A stretch of 64,000 nt of DNA from Dokdonella sp. (GCF_017744955.1 NZ_JAGIAG010000001.1:372001-436000); one strand, 5' to 3'; shown: positions 1 to 8,642, numbered from the stretch's first letter. The notes: generated by a model from the letters alone, not told the origin. Program-made: numbers and translations.

Positions 1-44
1 TCCCCCGCGCTTTCGACGCGGCCCACGACTAGAATGCGCGCGTC

Positions 45-470
45 ATGATCGATCTCGGCTCTGGTCTGGCCATCCCGGAAGACGAACTGGTCGAGCGCTT
101 CGTGCGCGCCGCCGGTCCGGGCGGGCAGAACGTCAACAAGGTCGCCAGCGCGGTCGAGCTGCGCTTCGACGTCGCCGCCTCGCGCGCGTTGCCCGACGCC
201 GTGCGCGCGCGCCTGCTGGCGCGCCGCGACCGGCGCCTGACCGACGAGGGCGTGCTGGTCATCCAGGCCAACCGCTTCCGCGACCAGGCGCGCAACCGCG
301 AGGATGCGCGCGCGCGGCTGGCCGAGATCGTCCGCGCGGCGCTCAGCGTGCCCAAGCGCCGCGTCGCGACGAAGCCGACGCGGGCGTCGAAGGAGCGGCG
401 CATCGAGGCGAAGAAGACGCGTTCGGCGATCAAGCGCGTCCGCAACACGCGCAGCTGGAGTTCGGAGTGA
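45..470 (+). CDS. arfB: Alternative ribosome-rescue factor ArfB (peptidyl-tRNA hydrolase)
   Basis: ArfB enters the A site of ribosomes stalled on truncated mRNA and hydrolyses the peptidyl-tRNA. The 141-residue product carries the class-I release-factor signature PGGQNVNK, with the catalytic GGQ at residues 26-28. It ends in a strongly basic tail (residues about 105-141, rich in K and R), which in E. coli ArfB threads into the empty mRNA channel. The length matches the family (about 140), and there is no codon-recognition domain, which separates it from RF1 and RF2. The ATG at 45 opens directly into the conserved N-terminal region. The acyltransferase gene overlaps its stop codon by four bases, so the two are probably co-transcribed. 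Confidence 0.93.
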   Translation: MIDLGSGLAIPEDELVERFVRAAGPGGQNVNKVASAVELRFDVAASRALPDAVRARLLARRDRRLTDEGVLVIQANRFRDQARNREDARARLAEIVRAALSVPKRRVATKPTRASKERRIEAKKTRSAIKRVRNTRSWSSE

Positions 471-1060
471 AGGACGGCGCCGGCCTGGCGCCACTGCCTC
501 CGGACGTCCCGCAGTACCCATCGAACGGATTTCGCACAGCGTGCGCCTGGCTGCTGCGCCGCTGCGGCTGGCGCATGGCCGGGACGTTTCCGAACGTGGA
601 CAAGCTCGTGCTGATCGCCGCGCCGCACAGTTCCTGGTGGGACGGCGTCTGGGGTCTGCTGCTGAAGGTCGCGCTCGGCATCGACATCGCCTTCATGGGC
701 AAGCGGGAGCTGTTCCGCGGTCCGCTCGGCTGGCTGCTGCGCCGCCTCGGCGGCGTCCCGATCGAGCGCAACGCGACGCACGGCGTGGTCGAGCAGATGG
801 TCGCGCGTTTCCACGCCAACCCGCGCCTCTGGCTGGGCATCGCGCCGGAAGGCACGCGCAAGCGCGTGGAGAAGTGGAAGACCGGCTTCTGGCACATCGC
901 ACACGCGGCGAAGGTGCCGATCCTGCCGGTCTATTTCGACTATCCGTCGCGGACCATCGGCATCGGACCGCTGTTCCAGCCGGGCGAGGATCTCGACGCC
1001 GACCTGGCCGCGCTGCGCGAGTTCTATCGGCCGTACCGCGGGCGGCATCACTCCGTCTGA
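467..1060 (+). CDS. PlsC-like 1-acyl-glycerol-phosphate acyltransferase family protein
   Basis: Predicted membrane-associated acyltransferase of the PlsC/LPLAT fold, 197 residues, transferring an acyl chain to a lysophospholipid or related alcohol. Motif I is present as H54-SSWW-D59 (the HX4D catalytic pair), and motif III as PEGTR around residues 127-131. A KRELFRGPLG segment (about 79-88) and a PIERN block (98-102) fit the acceptor-binding motif region. The start is a GTG that overlaps the arfB stop (GTGA), implying translational coupling. It is shorter than PlsC of E. coli (245) and lacks a clear N-terminal membrane anchor, so the substrate may not be the canonical lysophosphatidate. A hairpin follows 20 bases after the stop. 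Confidence 0.85.
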   Translation: MKDGAGLAPLPPDVPQYPSNGFRTACAWLLRRCGWRMAGTFPNVDKLVLIAAPHSSWWDGVWGLLLKVALGIDIAFMGKRELFRGPLGWLLRRLGGVPIERNATHGVVEQMVARFHANPRLWLGIAPEGTRKRVEKWKTGFWHIAHAAKVPILPVYFDYPSRTIGIGPLFQPGEDLDADLAALREFYRPYRGRHHSV

Positions 1061-1528
1061 GCGAACGCCGCCGCGTATGCGTTGCGCCTGCCAGCAGGCG
1101 CAACGGAAGAACCGCACCGGTACGAAAACACGGTAGACGAAGAAGTGCGCGCGGGGCGCTGTGGAGCATGCAAAGGTCGCATTCGACCTCGATCGACTCG
1201 GCCTCGAGCTCCAGCGTCATTCGCTTGTCGACCACGAGCTGCATCACGCGCCGACTCTGTGGATCGGCCGTAGCCCGATAGCGTGGCCGGGAATCCGCCA
1301 TGAGCAAAACAAGCGCTCGGTGACGTCTTCCGCGGTCGGATCGTCGCGCGCGCAGGTGGAGATGAATCCCGCGTCCGAGCCGGCACAACTGCGGTCGAAC
1401 ACGCCGGAGGATACCGACGCGGATCATCCGCGTGGCGAAGGATCGCTCGGCTCAGTGGGCGGCGGACGAAACCGGAGACTCCGGACGTCCACCAGCGATC
1501 GAACGACCGCGTGATCGGAGGGGAAGAA
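1061..1528. other. Non-coding or degenerate stretch with no supported gene
   Basis: Between the acyltransferase and the terminator of the DUF3597 gene I see no reading frame I can defend. One minus-strand frame running down from about position 1302 (beginning MADSRPRYRA) holds a plausible-looking acidic segment (ELEAESIEVECDL). It runs without a stop into the antisense of the acyltransferase, has no visible ribosome-binding site, and turns into the arginine-rich composition typical of shadow frames. A plus-strand frame from 1161 is no better. The stretch may be a gene remnant. Confidence 0.35.
1080..1105 (+). terminator. Hairpin after the arfB-acyltransferase pair
   Basis: A perfect inverted repeat of 11 bp (arms CGTTGCGCCTG and CAGGCGCAACG) with a CCAG loop lies 20 bases after the acyltransferase stop. 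There is no U-tract after it, so it may act as a mRNA-stabilising 3' hairpin or a weak or Rho-assisted terminator. Confidence 0.5.
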
Positions 1529-1555
1529 CCGCGGAGGCCGCACGGGCCTCCGCGG
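1529..1555 (-). terminator. Hairpin downstream of the DUF3597 gene
   Basis: Arms CCGCGGAGGC and GCCTCCGCGG form a perfect 10-bp stem with a seven-base loop, 29 bases downstream of the DUF3597 stop on the minus strand. On that strand the stem is followed by GGTTCTTCCCC, a modest pyrimidine tract. The most likely role is transcription termination for the minus-strand gene. Confidence 0.55.
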
Positions 1556-1584
1556 AAACGCCTGCTGACGGCGTGGCGCGTCGC

Positions 1585-2013
1585 TCAGTCGAGCAGATCG
1601 GCCGGCACGTTGCCGCCGTTGGCGGCGATGCGCGCCAGCACGGTCTTGTGCAGCCACATGTTCATCTTGGCCGAGTCGGCCATCAGGTCGGCTGGAATGC
1701 CCAGCTCGTGCGCCAGCTCCTTGCGCGCGGCGAAGCTGCTGTCGATGTCGAGCAGTTTCAGCAGGTCGACGATCGAGGTGCGCCAGTTCAGTTTTTCCGG
1801 ATGCTTGGCGGCACGCTCTTCCAGCTGCGCGACGACGTCGACGACCTCGATCGGCTTCGGCGGGGGTGGCGCCGCCGGTGCGGCCTGCGGAGCCGGTGCG
1901 GGTTCCGGCGTGGCCGGTGCCGTCGCGGTCGGCGCCGGTGCCGCGGGCGCCGGCTCGGCCGCCTTGGCGCTGCCGAAGCCCAGCTTGGAAAGAACTTTGT
2001 CGAAGATTCCCAT
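1585..2013 (-). CDS. DUF3597 domain-containing protein
   Basis: A 142-residue protein of unknown function. The N-terminus (MGIFDKVLSKLGFG) is followed by a long Ala/Pro linker (about residues 20-62). The conserved DUF3597 core follows, with VVDVVAQLEERA, the WRTSIVDLLKLL segment and the signature SAKMNMWLHKTVLARIAANGG near the C-terminus. The start at 2013 is chosen because CAGGAGTGTTTC precedes the ATG, a strong Shine-Dalgarno site at correct spacing; an upstream in-frame start at 2151 lacks one. There is no signal peptide or membrane segment. The family often sits beside LysM/BON-type envelope stress proteins, but nothing of that kind is adjacent here. A hairpin terminator follows. Confidence 0.85.
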   Translation of the reverse strand: MGIFDKVLSKLGFGSAKAAEPAPAAPAPTATAPATPEPAPAPQAAPAAPPPPKPIEVVDVVAQLEERAAKHPEKLNWRTSIVDLLKLLDIDSSFAARKELAHELGIPADLMADSAKMNMWLHKTVLARIAANGGNVPADLLD

Positions 2014-2234
2014 GAAACACTCCTGTGTCGGTCGTAGGCGAACCGTCGCGACGCGCGGCGCGCGCGGCGAGGTCGATCGACTATGCAGCAGATCGACGAC
2101 ACGATGCGTGTCGCGTAACACGACGTATCGTTTGGTCGAGCCCGGTTGCAAACTGTTACCGACGCGGGCCGCGAAACGGCGGCGCCGTCATCGAAGCGTC
2201 ATCCGCCGGGCGACTTCGCGCGCGGTCGGGGGAC

Positions 2235-3242
2235 CTAGGCGAAACCGGCGAACGCCTCGATCGCACGCTCGATCGCCGCGTCGTCGACGTCCAGATGCGT
2301 GACCAGCCGCACCGACGGCAGATAGCCGATGCTGGCGCGCACGTCGTGCGCCTTCAGGTGCGCGTCGAGCGTGCGCAGGTGCGCCGGCTCGACCTCGATG
2401 AAGACCATGTTCGTGTACTGCCCGACCACGCGCACACGCGAGCGAGCGCGCAGGCCTTCGGCGAGGCGCGCGGCACGCGCGTGATCATCGGCGAGGCGCG
2501 CGACGTGATGGTCGAGCGCGTGCAGGCAGGCCGCGGCGAGCAGGCCGGACTGGCGCAGGCCGCCGCCGAGCATCTTGCGCCAGTGCCGCGCCTCGCGGAT
2601 CAGGTCCGCGCTGCCGAGCAGCACCGAGCCGACCGGCGCGCCGAGCCCCTTCGAGAGGCACACCGACACGCTGTCGAACGGCGAGGCGAGTTCGCCGGCC
2701 GTCTTGCCGCTGGCGACGGCGGCGTTGAACAGGCGCGCGCCGTCGAGATGGACGGCGAGACCGCGCGTGCGCGCCCAGGCGGCGGCTTCGATCACGTAGT
2801 CCTGCGGCAGCACGCGGCCGTGCCAGGTGTTCTCGAGCGCGAGCAGGCGCGTGCGCGCGAAGTGCTGATCGTCCGGCTTGACCGCTTTCTCCAGCGCGTC
2901 GAGCGGCAGCGAGCCGTCCGCGGCGTGGACGATCGGCTGCGGCTGGATCGAACCGAGCACGGCGGCGCCGCCGCCCTCGTACTTGTAGGTGTGCGCGTCC
3001 ATGCCGACCAGGTATTCGTCGCCGCGGCGGCAATGGCAGAGCATGGCGAGCAGGTTGCTCTGCGTACCGCTGGGCACGAACAGGCCGGCCTCGAATCCCA
3101 GGTCGCCGGCCAGACGCCGTTCGAGCCGCGTGACGGTGGGATCTTCGCCGTAGACGTCGTCGCCGACCTCGGCCGCGGCGATCGCCGCGCGCATCGCCGC
3201 GGTGGGTCGGGTCACGGTGTCGCTGCGCAGGTCGATCGTCAT
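2235..3242 (-). CDS. ltaE: Low-specificity L-threonine aldolase
   Basis: PLP-dependent enzyme that cleaves L-threonine or L-allo-threonine to glycine and acetaldehyde. The 335-residue protein opens with the family hallmark IDLRSDTVTRPT. It has the substrate-loop motif GDDVYGEDPT (residues 28-37), the cofactor-pocket HLDGARLFNAA (165-175), and the Schiff-base lysine K198 in SVCLSKGLGAPVG. Length matches E. coli LtaE (333). The start at 3242 is preceded by CCGGAGGACTTCGACC, a clear ribosome-binding site, and begins exactly at the conserved N-terminus. It stands alone between the DUF3597 gene and the iron-uptake operon, all transcribed leftward, with gaps of more than 150 bases, so it probably has its own promoter. 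Confidence 0.95.
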   Translation of the reverse strand: MTIDLRSDTVTRPTAAMRAAIAAAEVGDDVYGEDPTVTRLERRLAGDLGFEAGLFVPSGTQSNLLAMLCHCRRGDEYLVGMDAHTYKYEGGGAAVLGSIQPQPIVHAADGSLPLDALEKAVKPDDQHFARTRLLALENTWHGRVLPQDYVIEAAAWARTRGLAVHLDGARLFNAAVASGKTAGELASPFDSVSVCLSKGLGAPVGSVLLGSADLIREARHWRKMLGGGLRQSGLLAAACLHALDHHVARLADDHARAARLAEGLRARSRVRVVGQYTNMVFIEVEPAHLRTLDAHLKAHDVRASIGYLPSVRLVTHLDVDDAAIERAIEAFAGFA

Positions 3243-3407
3243 GGTCGAAGTCCTCCGGAAACCGCCAGCGTAGCGGGACGCGCCGGCGCGCGGCAGCGGC
3301 GGAAAGTCACGTTCGGCGGAAATGGGGCAGATCATGGCGCGAACGATCGCGACGCAAACGCGGGTGGGATTCGACCGGCGTCGGCGGCCGGCGCAACGTC
3401 GGGCCGA

Positions 3408-3722
3408 TCAGTTGCGCGGTTTTCCGAACAGCAGCACGCGCAGCCAGCGTGCGCGCCACGACAAGAGGAAGGCGACCGCCAGCGCCGCGGCGGCCAGGCT
3501 CATCACCCAGACCAGCGCCGCCATCGACGGATGGTCGACGTACAGGCACAGCGCCAGAGAAGCGGTCAGGGCGATCGTCCCCGCTGCACGCAGTCGCGCG
3601 GCCGGCGGCCCCGCGGCCTCGCTGCAGGCCTGCCGCCAATGCGTCTCCATCGCGAGCGCGAACCATCCCATGCCGGCGAAGCCGGCGAGCCATGCGGCGA
3701 GCAGCAGCACTCCGTCAGACAT
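3408..3722 (-). CDS. DUF3325 family membrane protein of the iron-uptake operon
   Basis: A 104-residue integral membrane protein with three or four hydrophobic helices (about residues 4-24, 45-62 and 66-88) and a basic C-terminus (RARWLRVLLFGKPRN). It matches DUF3325, a family seen almost exclusively next to PepSY-domain proteins and TonB-dependent siderophore receptors. The gene overlaps the end of the PepSY gene by eight bases, so the two are translationally coupled. Its biochemical function is unknown; by association it would be an accessory subunit of inner-membrane iron or siderophore reduction. Confidence 0.8.
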   Translation of the reverse strand: MSDGVLLLAAWLAGFAGMGWFALAMETHWRQACSEAAGPPAARLRAAGTIALTASLALCLYVDHPSMAALVWVMSLAAAALAVAFLLSWRARWLRVLLFGKPRN

Positions 3723-5376
3723 GCGCGGGCTCCGTCCGTGCGCGCGGCGGCGTGCGCCGCGCCAGACGGCGCGCGACGAGGAACGCGATCGCGGCGCCGG
3801 CCAGCAGGGACAGGTCGACGCCGGCCACCGGCCAGTAGCCGGCGCGGATCGTGCGGATCAGGTGATCGCCGGTGGTCGCCCAGTTCAGCAGCGCGGCGAG
3901 GACGGCGAGCGCGCCGACGGCCAGTACCTGCTCGCGCCAGGCCGGATTGCGTTCGCCGCGCGCGACCGGCGCGCCGCGCCAGAACGCGTGCGTCATCGCC
4001 AGCGCCCAGGTGCCCCAGAAGACGTAGCGTTCGAGGTCGCCGCGTCCGGGCCAGCCGTCCGGCGAGGTTTCCGGCAGCAGGCGGTTCGCGATCAGGATGC
4101 CGAGCGTGGCGAGCAGCATGCCGGTCACGGTGGTCACCGCCATCGCATCGACGAGGCGCGCGCCCCGACTGTCCTGCCTGGCGTGCTGGCGCTTGCGCTT
4201 CTCGACGAAGAACACGAATCCGGTGGTGATGCAGACGCAGCCGGTGAGACCGCCGAGCACGTAGAACCAGCGCAGCAGCCAGTGGCGGAAATGCTGTAAA
4301 TGCAGGCCGGTGAGGAACTCGTTGACGCTGTCGACCGTCGTCGCCGGCGGATCCTCGCGCAGCAGTTCGCCGGTCGACGCCTTGAAGTGGATGCCCTCGC
4401 CGGTCAGCGCGATGCGGTCGGTGCCGGCGCGGTAGACGCTGACGTAGGCGTTGGCGTCGCCGACGTGCTGCACCGAGAGGAAGCCGACGTCGCCGGCCAT
4501 GCCGCGCGCGTGCCAGCGGCGCTGCGCCTCGGCGACCATCGCGTCGACCGAGGCGAGCGGCGCGGCGACGCCGGCGCGATCGTGCGGCAAGCCGGTTTCG
4601 GCCGCCTCGATCCGCTCGTGCCGGTCGTGCAGCGGCTTGAGCTGTGTTTCGGTGAGCGGGAAATAGATGCCGGCGAAGATCACCAGGCCGGTGAAGGCGA
4701 AGAAGAAGTGGAACGGCAGTGCGACCACACCGGTCATGTTGTGCAGGTCGAGCACGCTGCGCTGGTGCTTGTCCGGCCGGAACGTGAACAGCTCGCGGAA
4801 GAGCTTGCGGTGGATGACCACGCCGCTGACCAGCGCGACCAGCATCATCAGCGCGGAGAAGCCGACGATCCAGTAGCCGATCTCGCGCCATTCCAGCGTC
4901 AGGCTGTAGTGCAGCGGATAGAAGAACTGGCTGCCGATCTTGAAATGGTCGTCGGACAATACCCTGCCGTCGCGCGGATCGATCGTGCGCTCGCCCCACA
5001 CCGCTTCCTCCGGGTCCTTCGCGTTCGGCACCTCGTAGCCGGCGAACAGGCCGAGCACCGGATCGCGGTGCGTGGTGTAGGCGCTCCACTGGCGCACGAC
5101 GTCGAAATGTTCCGGCATCGGCCCGTTCACGCGGTCGCGCATCAGGTCCACGCTCTCGCGCGAGGGCTGCATGCTCTCGAACACCGGACGCAGCACACGA
5201 TCGAACGACGGCATCGGCTGCGGCGCGAAGCGCGATTCGGGAATCGCCCAGCGGTCGATCTCGCGGTCGAACACCGACAGCGAGCCGAAGAAGAACACGA
5301 CGACCAGCACGAACCCCAGCAACAGGCCGAACCAGGTGTGCAGCCAGGTCATCGCCTGGCGGAAGGTCTGGAACAT
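3715..5376 (-). CDS. PepSY-associated transmembrane (iron-regulated) protein
   Basis: Inner-membrane protein of 553 residues from the PepSY-TM family, thought to take part in ferric-siderophore reduction or iron release in the periplasm. Visible features are the N-terminal helix after HTWFGLLLGFVLVVVFFFGSL (residues about 15-35), a large periplasmic domain with PepSY-like segments (VDAMVAEAQRRW, STGELL), and paired helices including LLRWFYVLGGLTGCVCITTGFVFF and further C-terminal spans. Histidines at helix ends (HTW, HNMTGV, HLQHFRHWLL) are typical of these proteins and may bind haem. GGAGAGA lies before the ATG at 5376. It sits between the DUF3649 and DUF3325 genes downstream of a TonB-dependent receptor, a recurring Xanthomonad iron operon. 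Confidence 0.87.
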   Translation of the reverse strand: MFQTFRQAMTWLHTWFGLLLGFVLVVVFFFGSLSVFDREIDRWAIPESRFAPQPMPSFDRVLRPVFESMQPSRESVDLMRDRVNGPMPEHFDVVRQWSAYTTHRDPVLGLFAGYEVPNAKDPEEAVWGERTIDPRDGRVLSDDHFKIGSQFFYPLHYSLTLEWREIGYWIVGFSALMMLVALVSGVVIHRKLFRELFTFRPDKHQRSVLDLHNMTGVVALPFHFFFAFTGLVIFAGIYFPLTETQLKPLHDRHERIEAAETGLPHDRAGVAAPLASVDAMVAEAQRRWHARGMAGDVGFLSVQHVGDANAYVSVYRAGTDRIALTGEGIHFKASTGELLREDPPATTVDSVNEFLTGLHLQHFRHWLLRWFYVLGGLTGCVCITTGFVFFVEKRKRQHARQDSRGARLVDAMAVTTVTGMLLATLGILIANRLLPETSPDGWPGRGDLERYVFWGTWALAMTHAFWRGAPVARGERNPAWREQVLAVGALAVLAALLNWATTGDHLIRTIRAGYWPVAGVDLSLLAGAAIAFLVARRLARRTPPRARTEPAHV

Positions 5377-5389
5377 GCGCGTCTCTCCG

Positions 5390-5695
5390 CTAGGCGAGGA
5401 TCAGGTGCTGCAGCCACGACGCCGCGGCGGCCATGGCGGCGCCGCCGCCGGCGAGCGCGAGCCACGCGCGCCGCAGGCTCGGCGTGACGAAGGCCCAGCA
5501 GAACGCCGTGAGGTAGAGCAGGAAGGCGAGGATCGCGCCCAGATGCTCGGCGTCGTGGAACGCCATGCCGAGCGCGTACAGCCCCGCCACGGCGAGCGCG
5601 ATGAAGCCCCAGCAGAAGACGTAGCCGCCGAGCACGGCCGCGGCGCTGCGCAGCACGATCGCGGAACGCGAGGTGGAAGCGGTGAGAGTCGCCAT
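5390..5695 (-). CDS. DUF3649 family iron-uptake membrane protein
   Basis: A 101-residue hydrophobic protein with three predicted helices (about residues 13-38, 46-66 and 77-97), rich in G, A, W and F. The pattern VLGGYVFCWGFIALA followed by AFLLYLTAFCWAF matches DUF3649, a family annotated as an iron-uptake protein because it accompanies TonB receptors and PepSY proteins. The start ATG at 5695 has no strong ribosome-binding site. The PepSY gene starts 14 bases after its end, so it is the second gene of the operon. Its role is not known beyond this association. Confidence 0.8.
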   Translation of the reverse strand: MATLTASTSRSAIVLRSAAAVLGGYVFCWGFIALAVAGLYALGMAFHDAEHLGAILAFLLYLTAFCWAFVTPSLRRAWLALAGGGAAMAAAASWLQHLILA

Positions 5696-5786
5696 GTCGA
5701 TGGATCCCGGATCGGTGGCGCGAGATGCGCGTTCGGCTGCTGTTGCCGCCGCGAGCCCGCAACGGGCCGCGGCGGCGGGTCGATCG

Positions 5787-8249
5787 TCAGAACCGGTACG
5801 TCACGTTGAGGCTCACGTTGCGCGGCGTGCCCCAGGTGTAGGTGCTGTACCAGCTGAAGATCGTGTAGTACTTCTTGTCGAGCAGGTTGTTGACCGTCAG
5901 CGCGGCCGACAGGCGTTCGTCGAACTGGTAGCGCGCCGACGCGTCGAGCACCCAGTAGTCCGGTGCCGTGTGTCGCTGCGGCACGCCGGACGGCGTGGCG
6001 ATCTCGCCCCAGGTCTCGTCCTGCCAGCGCGCGCCGCCGCCGAGGGTCAGCCCCTTCAGCCGGCCGCCGGGCTGGTAGCTCGCATACAGCGTGAATTCGT
6101 TGGCCGGCGTCAGCGTCTGCACGCGGGCGCCCTGCTGGCGCGAGACGTGGTGCGAGTAGCCGCCCTGCAACTGCCAGCCTTCGGCGATGCGGCCGGACAC
6201 TTCCACTTCGTAGCCTTCGGTCTTCACGCCCTGGATCGCCTTGTAGGCGACGCCGCCGGTCGGCGTCCGGCCGCCGGACTCGACGCCGAAGTTGTCCTGC
6301 TCGAGACGGAACACCGCCGCGGACGCGTTGAGCCGGCCGTCGAAGAATTCCGCCTTCGCGCCGATCTCGTAGTTGTTGCCTTCCAGCGGAGCGAGCACGC
6401 GGCCACGCTCGTCCTGCAACGACTGCGGCGAGAAGATGCTGGTGTAGCTGGCGTAGAGCGACCAGTGCTCGCCGAGGTCGTAGACCGCGCCGACGTAGGG
6501 CACGAACACACCGGACTCGTCGAGGCCGGCGACCGGGTTGCGGTACCACGACCAGCGCCCGCCGGTGATCAGCTTGAGGTCGTCGCGCAGGTTCCAGCGC
6601 GCCGCCACGTATGCGCCGCGTTCGCGCGTGACCTCGTCGTTGGTGAAGTCGGGCACCGCACCCCACCGCGGCCGCGGCACGTCGCCGATCCAGCGGTAGT
6701 AGTCCTCGACGTCGAAGCGGTAGTCGGGGAGGTTGTACCAACCCTCGTTGCGCCAGCGGCGCCGCGCCGAGGACACGCCGACGACCAGCTCGTGCTCGCG
6801 GCCGGCGAGCTGGAACGGCCCGTTGACGAAGCCGTCGAACGCGTCGCTGGTGGTGCGGCCGATGTACTGGCCGACCCACATCGTCACGCCCGAGCCGTCG
6901 GCGGGATTCGGGAAACCCGCGGCGGCCGCGCCGAGGTTGGCGTCGTAGCCGTTGACCTGGTGGTTGTACTGCAGCTTGGCGACCCAGCCGTTGGCGAAGG
7001 CATGGTCCAGCGTGGCGAAGCCGGTGCGCGTGTACTGGTCCCAGTGGCTCCAGTCGGCGCCGTTGTTGAACGAGCGCGGCATCGCGTTGAAGGCGCCTTC
7101 GGAGTTCAGCAGCGGGATGCCACCCCAGGTCGACGCCTCGGGTTTGTTATCCTGCTTGTCGCCGCCGATCGTCAGCAGCGTGTCCGGCGTCAGGTCGGCT
7201 TCGAGGATGCCGTAGAACACCGAGGCCTGGCGCGAATAGCGGTCGAGGTTGGAGCCGCGGTCCTCATACGCGGCGACACCGCGCGCGCGAAGGCTGCCGC
7301 TCTCGTTGAGCGGGCCGCCGACGTCGACCTCGCCGCGATAGGCGTCCCAGCGGCCGGCGCCGAGCTGGAAGTGGCCGGAGAGGTCGCGCGTAGGCTTCTT
7401 GCGGATCAGGTTGATCGTCGCGCCGGGCGTGCCGCTGCCGGTCAGCAGGCCGGTGGCGCCCTTGAGCACTTCGATGCGGTCGTAGATCGCCATGTCGCTG
7501 AGCGTGTTGCCGGCGGAGTACGACGAGTCGCGCATCATCGGGATGCCGTCGTACTGGAAGTTCTGGATCGCGAAGCCGCGCGCGTAGTACTCGGTGCGCT
7601 CGCTGTCGTAGGTCACGATGGCGATGCCCGGCGTGTGCTGCATGACCTGGTCGATGGTGGTCAGGTTGAAATCGTCCATCACCTGCCGCGTGATGACGCT
7701 GATCGACTGCGGCGTCTGCCGCGGCGTCAGCACCATGCGCGTCGCGGTCGCGATCGCCCCGGGCGTGTACGAGCCGCTGCCCTCGGTGATCTCGCCGAGC
7801 AGGTTGGAGACGACGGTGACCGTCGGCAGCGTGGCGTCGGCGTCCGGCGTCGCGCCGGACGGATCCGCCGCGGCGGAGGCGGCCTCGACGGCATAGCCGC
7901 CGCGCGAATCGGCCACCGCGCGCAAACCCTGGCCGCGCAGCAGTTCGGCGAAGCCGTCGGCGATCGTGTAGCGGCCGCCGAGGCCCGGGCTGACCTTGTC
8001 CTGCACCAACGTCGCCGGCGCCGTGAGCGTGGTGCCGGCTTCCATCGCGAAACGCTCGAGCACCGCTGCGAGCGAGCCGGCCGGGATCGCATAGGTCCGC
8101 GATTCCGGCGCGGCCGCCGCGGCCTGCGCCGTGGGACCATTCACCACCGACGCCGCCGCGAACAGCACGCCGGCCGCGCCGACGGCCAGCGCGAACGGGC
8201 GTGAAAGCCGCGGGGAGGCGAGCGGAAGATCGGTTCGCGGACGGGACAT
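5787..8249 (-). CDS. TonB-dependent siderophore receptor with N-terminal STN domain
   Basis: Outer-membrane ferric-siderophore transporter of 820 residues, FpvA/FoxA type. In order: a signal peptide ending near residue 45 (TAQAAAAA), a secretin/TonB short N-terminal (STN) domain at about 50-110 (RTYAIPAGSLAAVLERFA), a TonB-box candidate TLPTVTVVS near 138, a plug domain with QSISVITRQVMDDF at about 165-270, and a beta barrel ending in NVTYRF with the expected terminal Phe. The STN domain normally signals to a FecR/FecI pair, but none is encoded nearby. Energy would come from TonB-ExbB-ExbD at 56-58.5 kb. It heads the operon with the DUF3649, PepSY and DUF3325 genes; a Fur-like palindrome lies 110 bases upstream of its start. 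The substrate cannot be told from sequence. Confidence 0.93.
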   Translation of the reverse strand: MSRPRTDLPLASPRLSRPFALAVGAAGVLFAAASVVNGPTAQAAAAAPESRTYAIPAGSLAAVLERFAMEAGTTLTAPATLVQDKVSPGLGGRYTIADGFAELLRGQGLRAVADSRGGYAVEAASAAADPSGATPDADATLPTVTVVSNLLGEITEGSGSYTPGAIATATRMVLTPRQTPQSISVITRQVMDDFNLTTIDQVMQHTPGIAIVTYDSERTEYYARGFAIQNFQYDGIPMMRDSSYSAGNTLSDMAIYDRIEVLKGATGLLTGSGTPGATINLIRKKPTRDLSGHFQLGAGRWDAYRGEVDVGGPLNESGSLRARGVAAYEDRGSNLDRYSRQASVFYGILEADLTPDTLLTIGGDKQDNKPEASTWGGIPLLNSEGAFNAMPRSFNNGADWSHWDQYTRTGFATLDHAFANGWVAKLQYNHQVNGYDANLGAAAAGFPNPADGSGVTMWVGQYIGRTTSDAFDGFVNGPFQLAGREHELVVGVSSARRRWRNEGWYNLPDYRFDVEDYYRWIGDVPRPRWGAVPDFTNDEVTRERGAYVAARWNLRDDLKLITGGRWSWYRNPVAGLDESGVFVPYVGAVYDLGEHWSLYASYTSIFSPQSLQDERGRVLAPLEGNNYEIGAKAEFFDGRLNASAAVFRLEQDNFGVESGGRTPTGGVAYKAIQGVKTEGYEVEVSGRIAEGWQLQGGYSHHVSRQQGARVQTLTPANEFTLYASYQPGGRLKGLTLGGGARWQDETWGEIATPSGVPQRHTAPDYWVLDASARYQFDERLSAALTVNNLLDKKYYTIFSWYSTYTWGTPRNVSLNVTYRF

Positions 8250-8642
8250 GCCGGGGTTTCCTTGGAGAAAGCTTCGAAAAGGCGCTGTTGCGTCCGCGTC
8301 GCCGCCCGCAGACGTCCGGGGATCGGCCGGTTCATCGACTGAGGCAACTTACTTGCGGATGAGAATCATTCTCAGAATGATAGTTGGTTCATATCGGCGC
8401 CGGCAATCGAAACCTGCCGGGCGCGCACGCGACGGGCGGCCGTTCCGCGCTCGCGACTCGCGGGCAGCGTGCCGACCGCTCGCCCAGCCATCGTTTTCCG
8501 TTCCGCCGATCGCTTCGCGTGGCGCGATCCGCGACGCACGGCGTTCGCCGCGTGCGTGAATCCATCCGCAGTACCGTTCCCCGACGCGCTCCCCCGAACC
8601 CGCGCGCACCGAGCGTCACGCCCGCTCCGCTACACTTGACCG
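8250..8642. other. Divergent intergenic region between the siderophore receptor and xthA
   Basis: This 393-base gap holds no gene I can support. It carries the Fur-like palindrome at 8360-8374. Next to the palindrome, on the minus strand, is a TATCAT hexamer (8377-8382) that could be the -10 of the receptor promoter, though I find no good -35 for it. The xthA-proximal half is GC-rich with no recognisable promoter. Confidence 0.6.
8360..8374. promoter_or_regulatory. Fur-box-like operator upstream of the siderophore receptor
   Basis: TGAGAATCATTCTCA is a perfect 7-1-7 palindrome. The 19-base window ending at 8372 agrees with the E. coli Fur consensus (GATAATGATAATCATTATC) at 14 of 19 positions by my count. 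It overlaps the likely promoter of the minus-strand receptor operon, which fits iron-dependent repression. Confidence 0.75.
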
